This document shows positions 43,400 to 52,248 of a stretch of DNA of 64,000 bases, piece by piece. Both the position numbers and the translations under genes were made by a program. Each line of letters begins with the position of its first letter. Positions within the stretch are counted from its first letter, which is position 1. Location of the stretch: the NCBI RefSeq assembly GCF_033659955.1, contig NZ_JARUJP010000001.1, forward strand, positions 186,001-250,000, written 5' to 3'. The notes beneath the pieces are model-generated. The model did no database searches. It had not been told where the DNA came from and worked only from the letters and a program-made list of their open reading frames with translations. The stretch is from Clostridium_AM tanneri. Its GTDB lineage: Bacteria > Bacillota > Clostridia > Clostridiales > Clostridiaceae.

Positions 43400-45415
43400 T
43401 TATTTTATCCTAAACTGGCCTAACTCCTTTTCCAAGCCTTGAGATAAGCTTTGAAGTTCCGTAGCATTTTTTGTAAATTCACACATCATAGCGGTGATTT
43501 CTTCTATAGAAGCATTTACTTCCTCTGTAGAAGAAGCAGTTTCTTCAGAAACAGCAGATATACTCTCTACTTGATTTACAATAACACCTTTTTGATCATT
43601 AATAGTTAAAATACTACTTCTTATCTGACCTGCCATAGAGATTAAATTATTTATTGAGCGATAGATTTCATTAAATATTTCTGTGGTTTCTTCAACAGTC
43701 TTACCTTGATCTGTTATCATAGTACTTGCTTCTTCCATTGCCTTTACTGCTGTTGAAGACTTTGATTTAATAGCTTCTACTATAACCTTTATCTCGTCAG
43801 TAGATTTTCTTGACTGTTCCGCTAATTTTCTAATTTCATCTGCTACAACAGCGAATCCCTTACCAGCCTCTCCTGCACGTGCAGCCTCTATGCTTGCATT
43901 TAAAGATAAGAGGTTTGTCTGATCAGTAATTTGTGTAATAGTATCAGAAATCTTGTTAATTTCTTGTGTACTTACATTCATATCTTCTATTATTTCTGTA
44001 ACAGTTACTGCCGAAACCTTAGTTTCATCTGATTTATCAGCAAGAACTTGAACCATTTGTAATCCTTTGTTGCTAAGCTCCTGTGCATTACTAGATAGCT
44101 CGTTCATTTCCTCTGTAGCTTCAGCAATGTTATCTAAGCCTTGTGCTAACTGCTCCATTCCAAAAGCTACTTCCTGGGTACTTGAAGCTTGCTGTGTTGC
44201 ACCTTGAGAAATTTCTTCAATAGCCCTTGATATTTCCTCAACAGAAGCAGTAGTTTCCTCTGACATAGCACTTAGATTAGAGGATGTGTCAAGTACAACT
44301 TTTGATGAATTCTCCACTCCTACCATCATTTCTCTTATGTTCTTTGTCATCAAATTAAAATCCTTTGATAGTTTTCCTAGTTCATCCTTTGATTTCACGT
44401 CAGCTAGAGTGACTAAATCTCCTCCTGAAGCTACATTCATAGAATGACTTAATTTATTTATATTATTAGATATTGTTCTGCTTATAAGAATAGACAGAAG
44501 TGCACTCAATACTGATGTTATAAGTACCAATATAAAAGTCAAAAATTTTATTTCACCTGTATCCTTAGTAAGTTCGGATTCATTTAATGAAGCAAATATT
44601 TTCCAAGTTGTAGATTGGTTTGTAGTATATACTCCAAATTTTCTATTTCCTTCATACTCATAGTTTGTAAATCCCTCTTTATTCTTTGAAGCTTGATCCC
44701 ATAAACTTAACTTTTTAAGAGTATCAGTTCCAACTATCTTTTTATCTGGGTGAACCAAAGCAGTACCTTTGTCGTCAGTTACAATTATGTATCCATCGTC
44801 TCCGACCTTTACATTTGATAGGTTTTCTGTAAACTTAGAAAGTGTGATATCCATAGAAACAACTCCAATTGCTTTACCTTCCTTAACAATAGCCTTTGCA
44901 ATAGATACAACAAATTCTCCACTGTTAGCATCTTTATAAGGCTCTGTATATATTACTCTATCTGGAGTGTCTATAGCTTCTTTATACCAAGGTCTTCCCT
45001 TATAATCATATCCTTCTGCCAATTTAACTTCAGGATAGGTTGTAAAGTGTCCACCTTCAGTTCCAAAATAAACACTTATTATATCATTATCACTCTCTTG
45101 AACATCTTTAATACTATATTTAGCATATTTAAAAGAATCTTCAATTTCCGTATTATCAACGTTTACTAGGTTTGCATTAACGGATAATACCTTTACTTGA
45201 TTCCCCATAGCATCAAAGTAATTATCTATGCCTCTATTAATTTCCTTTAGAGTTTGCATACTTGTAACTTCAAGCTTCTTTTCTAGTACATTTTTAGATT
45301 TGAAGTAAGATGTAACTCCTAACAAAATCACGGGAATTAAGCAAATCGCTACCATGGTTACAATTAACTTACTTTTTATTGTGTTTAGCATTAAATTTAC
45401 CTTTAACCTTTTCAT
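43400..45415 (-). CDS. Methyl-accepting chemotaxis protein, Cache-type sensor
   Basis: 671 residues. Transmembrane helix 1 (KLIVTMVAICLIPVILLGVTSYF), an extracellular double Cache domain (about 40-280; GRPWYKEAID, YTEPYKDANSGEFVVSIAKAI, GVVSMDITL), helix 2 (FLTFILVLITSVLSALLSILI), HAMP, and the cytoplasmic signalling coiled coil with the highly conserved tip IEDMN...LLSLNASIEAARAGEAGKGFAVVADEIRKLAEQS. Cache domains of this type often bind amino acids or other small acids; the ligand is unknown. It feeds the CheA/CheW system encoded at the start of the window. Confidence 0.93.
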   Translation of the reverse strand: MKRLKVNLMLNTIKSKLIVTMVAICLIPVILLGVTSYFKSKNVLEKKLEVTSMQTLKEINRGIDNYFDAMGNQVKVLSVNANLVNVDNTEIEDSFKYAKYSIKDVQESDNDIISVYFGTEGGHFTTYPEVKLAEGYDYKGRPWYKEAIDTPDRVIYTEPYKDANSGEFVVSIAKAIVKEGKAIGVVSMDITLSKFTENLSNVKVGDDGYIIVTDDKGTALVHPDKKIVGTDTLKKLSLWDQASKNKEGFTNYEYEGNRKFGVYTTNQSTTWKIFASLNESELTKDTGEIKFLTFILVLITSVLSALLSILISRTISNNINKLSHSMNVASGGDLVTLADVKSKDELGKLSKDFNLMTKNIREMMVGVENSSKVVLDTSSNLSAMSEETTASVEEISRAIEEISQGATQQASSTQEVAFGMEQLAQGLDNIAEATEEMNELSSNAQELSNKGLQMVQVLADKSDETKVSAVTVTEIIEDMNVSTQEINKISDTITQITDQTNLLSLNASIEAARAGEAGKGFAVVADEIRKLAEQSRKSTDEIKVIVEAIKSKSSTAVKAMEEASTMITDQGKTVEETTEIFNEIYRSINNLISMAGQIRSSILTINDQKGVIVNQVESISAVSEETASSTEEVNASIEEITAMMCEFTKNATELQSLSQGLEKELGQFRIK

Positions 45416-45466
45416 AGTTAACTCAACTCTCCATCTATAATTTATAGTTTACAATTTTACTCTATA

Positions 45467-45495
45467 ATTATATAACATTTTTTTACAACCTTCAA
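45467..45495 (-). promoter_or_regulatory. Sigma-A promoter of the chemoreceptor gene
   Basis: Minus strand TTGAAG (45490-45495), 17 bases, TATAAT (45467-45472), about 50 bases before the start codon. No sigma-D motif seen here. Confidence 0.65.
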
Positions 45496-45526
45496 CACAA
45501 ATTGACATTTTTCTCGAACAGTAATA

Positions 45527-45563
45527 TAAAAAAGAGCCTTTCCCTAAATTAGGAAAGACTCTT
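45527..45563 (-). terminator. Terminator of the Crp-like regulator
   Basis: AAGAGTCTTTCC/GGAAAGGCTCTT stem on the minus strand (one G-U), followed by six T. Confidence 0.9.
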
Positions 45564-45628
45564 CACCAATATCACAATGTATTTACTTGTTAACTAGTTA
45601 TATATCTAAGCTTAACTTATATATGCGG

Positions 45629-46303
45629 CTATATATCAAATTTCAAATCACTGCCATTAGTTTCGTTAAACTCTCTTACATGCGTGGAAATTTTGTTCAA
45701 ATACTGTCTATCTAAAATAACAATTGAATTTTCATCCTTTCTTATACAGTTTTCCTTTATAAATCTATTTATAGTATTATATAAACCTTTTCTGCTCACT
45801 GATAAAACTTTGCAAAGACTGTACATACTTTTAAATTTAAATATATTATTTTTAGAATTTTTCAGTATGTGAAAAGCAAATAACTCCTCAAATTTAAACA
45901 AATCCTTCATCATTAATTTCTTGTACATATAATATATTCTATTACTAGTCTTCAACAAAAATATTTTCATGAAATCCGAGCTTTGCTGCAATTTTTTAAA
46001 GGTATTTTTATCTATTTTTAATAAGGATGCATTACTTGTAGCTTTAATGTCACAAAATAAATTCTGATCATGCATGTAACTGATTTTCCCTACGAACTCA
46101 TTTTCCGACAGTTCATCTACTAAAAAGCTCTTGCCATACTTGGTTATACATTCTACCTTAACCTTTCCATCTAATATAAAAAAGATCTCTTCAAGGTTTT
46201 CACTAGAACGAGTTATATATTGTCCTTTTTTATAACTTACAATAGATATTTCATCTAAGTAATCCTTTATGTGATCATATATACATATGTCCTTTAACTC
46301 CAT
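45629..46303 (-). CDS. Crp/Fnr-family transcriptional regulator
   Basis: About 224 residues. An N-terminal cyclic-nucleotide-binding fold (about 15-120: IVSYKKGQYITRSSENLEEIFFILDGKVKVECI, LLKIDKNTFKKL) is joined by a long helix to a C-terminal winged helix (MYSLCKVLSVSRKGLYNTINRFIKENCIR). The N-terminus lacks the Fnr cysteine cluster, and the binding pocket lacks the cAMP-binding RxS signature, so the effector is unknown. The ATG at 46303 suits the AAAGGA site better than the GTG two codons upstream. It follows the hpd operon in the same direction but behind a terminator, so regulation of hpd is only a guess. Confidence 0.85.
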   Translation of the reverse strand: MELKDICIYDHIKDYLDEISIVSYKKGQYITRSSENLEEIFFILDGKVKVECITKYGKSFLVDELSENEFVGKISYMHDQNLFCDIKATSNASLLKIDKNTFKKLQQSSDFMKIFLLKTSNRIYYMYKKLMMKDLFKFEELFAFHILKNSKNNIFKFKSMYSLCKVLSVSRKGLYNTINRFIKENCIRKDENSIVILDRQYLNKISTHVREFNETNGSDLKFDI

Positions 46304-46347
46304 GCTCACTCATCCTTTGAATAAAATATATACTTATATTATAAATG

Positions 46348-46384
46348 AAAAACTAGCAATTCCAATAGTAGAATTACTAGTTTT
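46348..46384 (-). terminator. Terminator of the hpd operon
   Basis: Minus-strand arms AACTAGTAATTC/GAATTGCTAGTT (one G-U), then a T run. Confidence 0.85.
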
Positions 46385-46439
46385 AATAAACTTGATGGAT
46401 TTTTAATATTATGCTGTATAAATAACTATAATAGTATAG

Positions 46440-47378
46440 TTAAAACAAAGTATCGTGGCCGATGTAACAAACTATGCTGTTCTGTAAAAACATATTCTGT
46501 ATTTCTTTTAGCCTAGAATCAGAAACGTCTCCCTCTAATGAGTAATCATAACTTTGGCCAAGTTGTGTCCATTTTGATTCTCCAAGTCTATGAAATGGGA
46601 GTATATTTATTTCCACTAGACCGTTAAAATTCATAAATTTAACTAATTGTAGTATATTGTCGTCATTATCATTAAAGCCATGTATTACAGGCATTCTCAG
46701 CACAAGTCGGCCCTTCCAGCTAGATTTTGCAAGTGATGTTATGTTACTATGAATTAAGTCGTTGTATACTCCAGCCTTATCCTTATGCTTTTCTCTATCC
46801 ATATGCTTAATATCAATAAAGGCAAAATCTATATGCTTCATTACATCCAGGAATATTTCCTCCTTACTATATGCAGTTGTTTCTATCGCTGTATGAATAC
46901 CTTTTTCCTTGCACTTTTTAAGTATCTCAAGTAGAAAATTACTTTGCGAAAGCGGATCTCCTCCACTAAATGTAACGCCTCCACCGCTTCTCCAATTATT
47001 AGAGTCCCTTGTTAATATGTTCATTAATTCCTCAGTGCTATATTCTTTAGAACATACTTTAAGAGCATTTTGATAGCAGGCTTTTGCACATTCAAAAGTA
47101 GTACAATATTTGCATATATTAAAGTTTAGTACCGGCTTATTTTCCTTATCAAAGCTTAGCCCCTTTTTAGTACACTTATCTTTACATATTCTACAGCCTT
47201 TTTCATATTTGCAGGACAATTCACTAAACATTATATGAGGTTTCTTAACCCAGCTTTCCGGATTTGCACACCATCTACAGCTAAGTGGACACCCGCTCAT
47301 AAATACAGTAGTCCTACAACCTGGTCCATCGTGAACAGAAAAACTCTGTATATCAAATATCAATCCTTTAGTATTCAC
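46440..47378 (-). CDS. hpdA: 4-Hydroxyphenylacetate decarboxylase activase HpdA
   Basis: Radical-SAM enzyme that installs the glycyl radical on HpdB. 312 residues. The CxxxCxxC cluster is in SGCPLSCRWC near residue 32, and two extra ferredoxin-like cysteine sets follow (CKYEKGCRICKDKC and CKYCTTFECAKAC), as in activases of the decarboxylase and dehydratase group. The GGVTFSGGDPL motif is present. The start is GTG at 47378 with AGGAAAGG upstream, 4 bases after hpdC, so translation is coupled. Confidence 0.93.
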   Translation of the reverse strand: MNTKGLIFDIQSFSVHDGPGCRTTVFMSGCPLSCRWCANPESWVKKPHIMFSELSCKYEKGCRICKDKCTKKGLSFDKENKPVLNFNICKYCTTFECAKACYQNALKVCSKEYSTEELMNILTRDSNNWRSGGGVTFSGGDPLSQSNFLLEILKKCKEKGIHTAIETTAYSKEEIFLDVMKHIDFAFIDIKHMDREKHKDKAGVYNDLIHSNITSLAKSSWKGRLVLRMPVIHGFNDNDDNILQLVKFMNFNGLVEINILPFHRLGESKWTQLGQSYDYSLEGDVSDSRLKEIQNMFLQNSIVCYIGHDTLF

Positions 47379-47382
47379 AATA

Positions 47383-47649
47383 TTAACCTTTCCTATTGAA
47401 CTTATGACTATTACAAGTTACTGCATTTAAACTGCCATAAACCCAATCTTCTTTAGATAAACCTCTGCATATTCCTATACCATTCTCATCTGCATTATGA
47501 AAGTTCTCACAGTTATTGCATTTAGGTGCTAAATCAAATTTACTACAGGTATCAGTATCTATATAAATTAGATTTTTAGTCAATCTACATATTCCCTTAT
47601 TTGCATCTATACTACAAAAATTTAAACAATCATTATGTTTTAATGCCAT
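47383..47649 (-). CDS. hpdC: 4-Hydroxyphenylacetate decarboxylase small subunit HpdC
   Basis: 88 residues. The subunit binds two [4Fe-4S] clusters and is needed for activity and oligomer control. It has two Cys-rich halves: N-terminal HNDCLNFCSIDANKGICRL and C-terminal CNNCENFHNADENGIGICRGLSKEDWVYGSLNAVTC, the pattern known from Clostridioides difficile HpdC. The ATG at 47649 has AAGGGGTG upstream, made up of the last hpdB codons; the earlier ATG overlaps hpdB and is rejected. This small subunit separates 4-HPA decarboxylases from other glycyl-radical enzymes. Confidence 0.93.
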   Translation of the reverse strand: MALKHNDCLNFCSIDANKGICRLTKNLIYIDTDTCSKFDLAPKCNNCENFHNADENGIGICRGLSKEDWVYGSLNAVTCNSHKFNRKG

Positions 47650-47653
47650 ATTA

Positions 47654-50365
47654 CTACACCCCTTCATGTTGAGTTCTTGATATTACTTCATCTTGAATAG
47701 GCTTACCTAATTCACACCAATACTGAGTAAATCCTGCTACACGAACTAGTAAATCTCTGTACTGATCTGGAGATTTTTGTGCTGTTTTTAATATAGTAGA
47801 ATCTATAATGTTGTATTGTACGTGGGTGCCGCCTCTTCTCATATATGCTCTAGTTAAATCTAATAATTTTTTCGTGCCCTGAATGCCCTTTAGTGCAGCT
47901 GGATGAACTTTTAGATTCATTTGAGAATTTTGTGATGTAGTGTGATCCCAAATGTTAGCTGATTCAAATAATGCATATAAACCATTTCTATCTGTTCCTG
48001 GATATGCAGATACTGAACCATCAGAATAAGTAGTTCCACCTAACCTTCCATCTGTAGTTGCTAAAGTAGCTGCTCCCTGTGGTCCATGAGTAGACACAGA
48101 TATTTGACAAGGATACATTTTCTTACCATATAAGGATTCAACTTTGCTGCATGCCTCTGCTAACCATTCTTCATAATCTTTTAAAATACTATCAACATAG
48201 AAGTCGTTATTTCCGTACTTAGGTGCTTTTAGGCAATCACCATATATCCTGTCATACTTATCAACACCATCAACTTTTACCTGTTCTGCTAATGAGTAGT
48301 TTCCAGTTTCAGATGCTTGTTTATAACCAAAATTATTTAAAATTCCATCTATCATCTCATTGAGAGTATATTCCTTACTATCATACACTAAGCTTTTTAA
48401 AGCTGCTAAAGAGTTTATCATAGTGATAGTTCCACAGGTTTCTACATTAAAGGTTCCGTTATATCTATAACCCATATTTCCTATATGATGACCCTTATCT
48501 AATGAATCTGGCTTAAGAAAAGAATTTATAACAGCCATATTTTGTTTTCTCCAAATATCATGTTCGATATTGTTAGTTTTAGCAAGAATCTTTATTGTAT
48601 CTTCATAATATTGTTCAAAGGTTTCAATTAATTCTTCAAAAGTTTCAAGTTTTCTATTATGAGGTGGATAAACCTGCATTCCAGTTCTATAATCTTTTCC
48701 ATTAGTTAAAACTAGTTCAAGAACTTTTGGATTTGCTATAAAGTGAACGCCAACACTGGTAGGCTGACCAGCACCACCTGGAATTTCATAGCTTTTGCCA
48801 TTTAAGGTTAGTACTTTCCAACAACAAGGAGATATCTCTAAACAGCCTCCAATTGCAACTGATCTAGCTTCTTCAATAGTCATTCCCTCTTCAGCATATT
48901 GATTTATCATGAAATCCATTGCATTTCTATTATTAACCCATGCAGGATATCCCGTTCCAGTTTTACAACATTCAGCAGCCTTTATTAAAAATTCCTCTGG
49001 AAGCTTTTCATCATACATTACCGTTAAAGTTGGCTGTGGAGTTCTACAAGTTATTCCCGCTTCTAATATTATCATTTCTAATTCATTAGCTGCACTTTGG
49101 TTTTGTCTTGTTAATCCTCCTAAAGATAGGTTGTTAAAAGTGTTACCAGATAATACTCCACCATTAACTCCTGCTGAAGCAAAAACATCAATGCAAGTTA
49201 TTTTGATTCTGTAAAGTTCCATAAGTTCAAGAACTTCCTCTTTTGTTATCTTACCGCTGGCTATGTCCTGTTCATACCAAGGGTACAGTATTTGTCCAAG
49301 TTTGCCTATAGATAGTCCGGATATAACATCTTCATTTAATACGGCTATATGAAGAATGTAGGACAACTGAAGTGCTTCTCTAAAATTCTGTGGTTGATTA
49401 TGAGCTATAGATTCAAGACACTCAGCTATATCCCTATACTCCTTTTTCTCTTGATCACTAGAGGACCTTCCCTCTAATAGCCTAGCATGATTAGCATAAT
49501 TAAGAATCCACTGTTGAAGTCCTTCTATAACAATTATAACTGCTTCATAAAAGTAAAGTCTGTCCATACCTATTAGTCCATCACCATCTGCATTTCCAGC
49601 AACTTTATCTATGCATTCCTTTGCTATTTCCTTAAGCTTATCAAAACCATACTGCAGTGGGTAGTAATAGTTAACTACTTCTCTTCCCTGTGGTATCGTA
49701 TATCCAGAATCAAACATGCATACTAAGCTTCTCATTATTTTTTCCTTAGTTTCATATTCTGGTACCATTTTTTCATATCTAAGACTTACGTCCTCAACAG
49801 ATTTGCCAACCCATTCCCTTGCAACCTTTAAAAGTGCAGGAATTTCTTCCTTTCTCATTCCAAACTTGCCGGCAATAGACACTATCTCTCCAAAGCTTTT
49901 CGTTACGTTTCCACCGCCTTGTCCAACATGACTTAATTCGTCTGCTGCACTTCCAACTGATTTAGAAGCCTCCCTTGAGATCTCATCCCCCTGTGCAACG
50001 AAGAAACTTTCGCTAAGCCATGGCATTGGGAAGGACCCTCTATAGTTTCGAGTTTTTTGCATAACTAGCTTTTCGCCTGGTATTATATTTGGTGTTACGC
50101 GGGAAAAAGCTTCTTTCAAGGCTTTGGCCCTTCTGACTATGGTAATTTCACCATCTAATTCCTTCCACTTTCTATTGTACCAGTATGGAAATTCCATATC
50201 TGCTGTAGCTAAAGTATTATAGAAAATATCTCTTAAGGCATTAGCTCTAGGAGTTGGTTCTTTTGGTATATTGTCTTGTTCTCCATTATCACTGGAGCAA
50301 TTGCTAATATCTATTCCCTTTGACAATAATATTTCTTTCATTTTATCTTCCACTGACTTATTCAT
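47654..50365 (-). CDS. hpdB: 4-Hydroxyphenylacetate decarboxylase catalytic subunit HpdB (glycyl radical)
   Basis: Decarboxylates 4-hydroxyphenylacetate, a tyrosine fermentation product, to p-cresol. 903 residues. Counting the sequence places Cys508 and Glu510 (GGCLEIS), His541, Glu642 and the radical Gly878 (RVAGFTQYWCELGKPIQDEV). Each is exactly five positions after the known catalytic residues of 4-HPA decarboxylases (Cys503, Glu505, His536, Glu637, Gly873); Ser349 likewise matches Ser344. So all catalytic residues are kept. First gene of hpdB-hpdC-hpdA; GAGGGGG precedes the ATG. No clear promoter in the 200 bases upstream. Confidence 0.95.
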   Translation of the reverse strand: MNKSVEDKMKEILLSKGIDISNCSSDNGEQDNIPKEPTPRANALRDIFYNTLATADMEFPYWYNRKWKELDGEITIVRRAKALKEAFSRVTPNIIPGEKLVMQKTRNYRGSFPMPWLSESFFVAQGDEISREASKSVGSAADELSHVGQGGGNVTKSFGEIVSIAGKFGMRKEEIPALLKVAREWVGKSVEDVSLRYEKMVPEYETKEKIMRSLVCMFDSGYTIPQGREVVNYYYPLQYGFDKLKEIAKECIDKVAGNADGDGLIGMDRLYFYEAVIIVIEGLQQWILNYANHARLLEGRSSSDQEKKEYRDIAECLESIAHNQPQNFREALQLSYILHIAVLNEDVISGLSIGKLGQILYPWYEQDIASGKITKEEVLELMELYRIKITCIDVFASAGVNGGVLSGNTFNNLSLGGLTRQNQSAANELEMIILEAGITCRTPQPTLTVMYDEKLPEEFLIKAAECCKTGTGYPAWVNNRNAMDFMINQYAEEGMTIEEARSVAIGGCLEISPCCWKVLTLNGKSYEIPGGAGQPTSVGVHFIANPKVLELVLTNGKDYRTGMQVYPPHNRKLETFEELIETFEQYYEDTIKILAKTNNIEHDIWRKQNMAVINSFLKPDSLDKGHHIGNMGYRYNGTFNVETCGTITMINSLAALKSLVYDSKEYTLNEMIDGILNNFGYKQASETGNYSLAEQVKVDGVDKYDRIYGDCLKAPKYGNNDFYVDSILKDYEEWLAEACSKVESLYGKKMYPCQISVSTHGPQGAATLATTDGRLGGTTYSDGSVSAYPGTDRNGLYALFESANIWDHTTSQNSQMNLKVHPAALKGIQGTKKLLDLTRAYMRRGGTHVQYNIIDSTILKTAQKSPDQYRDLLVRVAGFTQYWCELGKPIQDEVISRTQHEGV

Positions 50366-50540
50366 CTATTTTCCCCCTCTTACTACAATCTATAGATAAT
50401 ATACTATTAATTTAAAATAAGAAGATAGTGTAAAGTATACTAAAATTTAAAATTTTAAATAAATTCATACAAAAACTCTTCAATTAGTTTAAGCAATATA
50501 ATTTCTCTATATCTTAAAAGTTTCAATTCTCAACCAAAAC

Positions 50541-50576
50541 TCAAAAACCCGGGTGATTTTTTGAATCACCCGGGTT
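50541..50576 (-). terminator. Terminator of the peptide transporter
   Basis: Perfect 13-bp GC-rich stem AACCCGGGTGATT/AATCACCCGGGTT, then five T on the minus strand. Confidence 0.95.
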
Positions 50577-50594
50577 AGTTAACAAATTGATTTA

Positions 50595-51956
50595 TTATAC
50601 ATAATGACCTACTTCATCAGCATTTTGTTCTTCTTCATCTTTTACAACTAAACTGTTCAACTTATTATCTAATAACCAAAGAATAATACCAGCTGCAATA
50701 GCAATACCTGCGATTACAAAGTATACAGATGCAAATTTGAATTTTAATGTAAACTCATACAACCATCCGTAGGACTTTCCTGCAAAGAAGACAGCAAGTA
50801 CCCAAACACTCATCATTCTTGATAATAATCTAGGTGGAGCAAACTTACTGATGAATGAGTTTCCAAGTGGTGAGAACACCATTTCACCAAGGGATAATAC
50901 TATACCGAATGCAATGATCCAGCCAAGTGATGCAAGATTACCGCCTCTTGTAACATCTGCCATTGCAAAAATTACATAAGATAAACCTAATAATAACATT
51001 CCTAAAGCAGTCTTCTTAAACATACTTAAGTCACCTTGAGGTCTCTTAGCTAATTTTACCCATAATCCACCAAGAATTGGTCCTAATGAAATACACATTA
51101 ATGCATTTAATGAATCAAACCAAGCTGTTGGCACTGTAAAGTTACCTATAGTCCAGTTAGCAAGTGCATTGTCGCCGCCCCAATAGTAATACACAGGCAT
51201 GTAGGCTAAGTACCAGAACACCCAGAATATTACAGAGAAGAAGGATATTAAAACGATTGCAGCAACTCTTTTCTTTTCCATTGATGTAAGAGGCTTCTTT
51301 TCTTCTACTAACTGCTTCTCTTTTACCTCTTCGTGTTCATCAACCTTGAATGGTTTTTTACCTGTTTCGCCTAAGAATCTCCATCCAAAAATGAACCAAG
51401 CGGCATCAATAAACATCATAATTGCACAGATTAAGAAACAGAAAGCGTACCCCTTAGTTCCTACAAGTACCCCTATAATGGTTGTACCAATAAAAGAACC
51501 AATGTTAACGAAAGAATACTGAATAGAAAATGCACTATCTAATTGTCTTGGATCATCGAAAAGTCTGCCTGTTATAGCGTTTGTCTGACATTTGAATAAA
51601 CCTGTACCGATAGAAACTAGAATAATCATTAAGTTAACCATAGCAGCACTTGAGGCTTGCCATCCCACTAAGTAACCTGCTCCCATCAAAATCATTCCTA
51701 TTGGAACAAGGTATCTAGCACCTACGATACGGTCAGAGATATACCCACCGATCAATGGAGCAAGATAAGTAAATGCTACTAAGTTTGCAGACATTTTTGC
51801 TCCTTCTGCAGCGGAAAGACCAAGTCCTCCCTTTGCTACGGTAGCAACTACGAATACTGCGATTAACCATTTTGCTGAGTAGAATGCAAATCTTTCTAAT
51901 GTGAAAGCAAATGAGCACACATAGAACCCAAATGGTCTTCTGCTTGTACTTTCCAT
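50595..51956 (-). CDS. POT-family proton-coupled peptide transporter
   Basis: Imports di- and tripeptides with protons. About 453 residues and 12 or more membrane segments. The PTR2 signature region is near the N-terminus (ERFAFYSAKWLIAVFV, then SAAEGAKMSANLVAFTYLAPLIGGYISDRIVGARYLVPIGMILMGAGYLV), though the usual ERFxYYG reads ERFAFYS. The ATG at 51956 follows GGGAGGAATG; the 20-residue longer frame has no ribosome site. It is divergent from a Xaa-Pro dipeptidase and a proline iminopeptidase, so proline-containing peptides are the likely cargo. Confidence 0.85.
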   Translation of the reverse strand: MESTSRRPFGFYVCSFAFTLERFAFYSAKWLIAVFVVATVAKGGLGLSAAEGAKMSANLVAFTYLAPLIGGYISDRIVGARYLVPIGMILMGAGYLVGWQASSAAMVNLMIILVSIGTGLFKCQTNAITGRLFDDPRQLDSAFSIQYSFVNIGSFIGTTIIGVLVGTKGYAFCFLICAIMMFIDAAWFIFGWRFLGETGKKPFKVDEHEEVKEKQLVEEKKPLTSMEKKRVAAIVLISFFSVIFWVFWYLAYMPVYYYWGGDNALANWTIGNFTVPTAWFDSLNALMCISLGPILGGLWVKLAKRPQGDLSMFKKTALGMLLLGLSYVIFAMADVTRGGNLASLGWIIAFGIVLSLGEMVFSPLGNSFISKFAPPRLLSRMMSVWVLAVFFAGKSYGWLYEFTLKFKFASVYFVIAGIAIAAGIILWLLDNKLNSLVVKDEEEQNADEVGHYV

Positions 51957-52059
51957 CTTTTCATTCCTCCCATAAAAAAATTTAATATTGAGTCTGTATT
52001 TCAAAGTCATGTGCACATCTCTTAGTTAAGTGGTTTGCACTGACTTGAATACCATATGT

Positions 52060-52115
52060 TGTGAAATTGTTACCTTCACATAACCTATAATAGCACAATT
52101 TTTTCACCAATACAA
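52060..52115 (-). promoter_or_regulatory. Promoter and inverted repeat of the peptide transporter
   Basis: Minus strand TTGTAT (52110-52115), 17 bases, TATTAT (52087-52092). Over the expected start lies TGTGAA-N9-TTCACA (52060-52080), a perfect 6-bp inverted repeat that could be an operator. The untranslated leader is then about 120 bases. Confidence 0.5.
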
Positions 52116-52169
52116 AGAAAAAATGTAAATAATTTCATTTGTAAAAATTCAAAAGCTTCAATGTAAACA

Positions 52170-52198
52170 TTGACATCTGAAGACAAGCGTATTATATT
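52170..52198 (+). promoter_or_regulatory. Sigma-A promoter of the dipeptidase-iminopeptidase operon
   Basis: TTGACA (52170-52175), 17 bases, TATATT (52193-52198), about 50 bases before the start codon. Confidence 0.8.
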
Positions 52199-52221
52199 AG
52201 TAATCGTATTATACTAGTATT
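52188..52221 (+). repeat. Tandem 17-bp repeat over the -10 region
   Basis: CGTATTATATTAGTAAT is followed directly by CGTATTATACTAGTATT (15 of 17 bases identical). The first copy covers the -10 hexamer and the second the transcription start. Possible operator. Confidence 0.5.
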
Positions 52222-52248
52222 TAATAACCAAATTGGGAGGCAATAACT

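Noticed and set aside
50439..50460. ATTTAAAATTTTAAAT palindrome upstream of hpdB
   Set aside because: Simple A/T tract palindrome. No link to a known CodY, CcpA or Crp motif could be supported.
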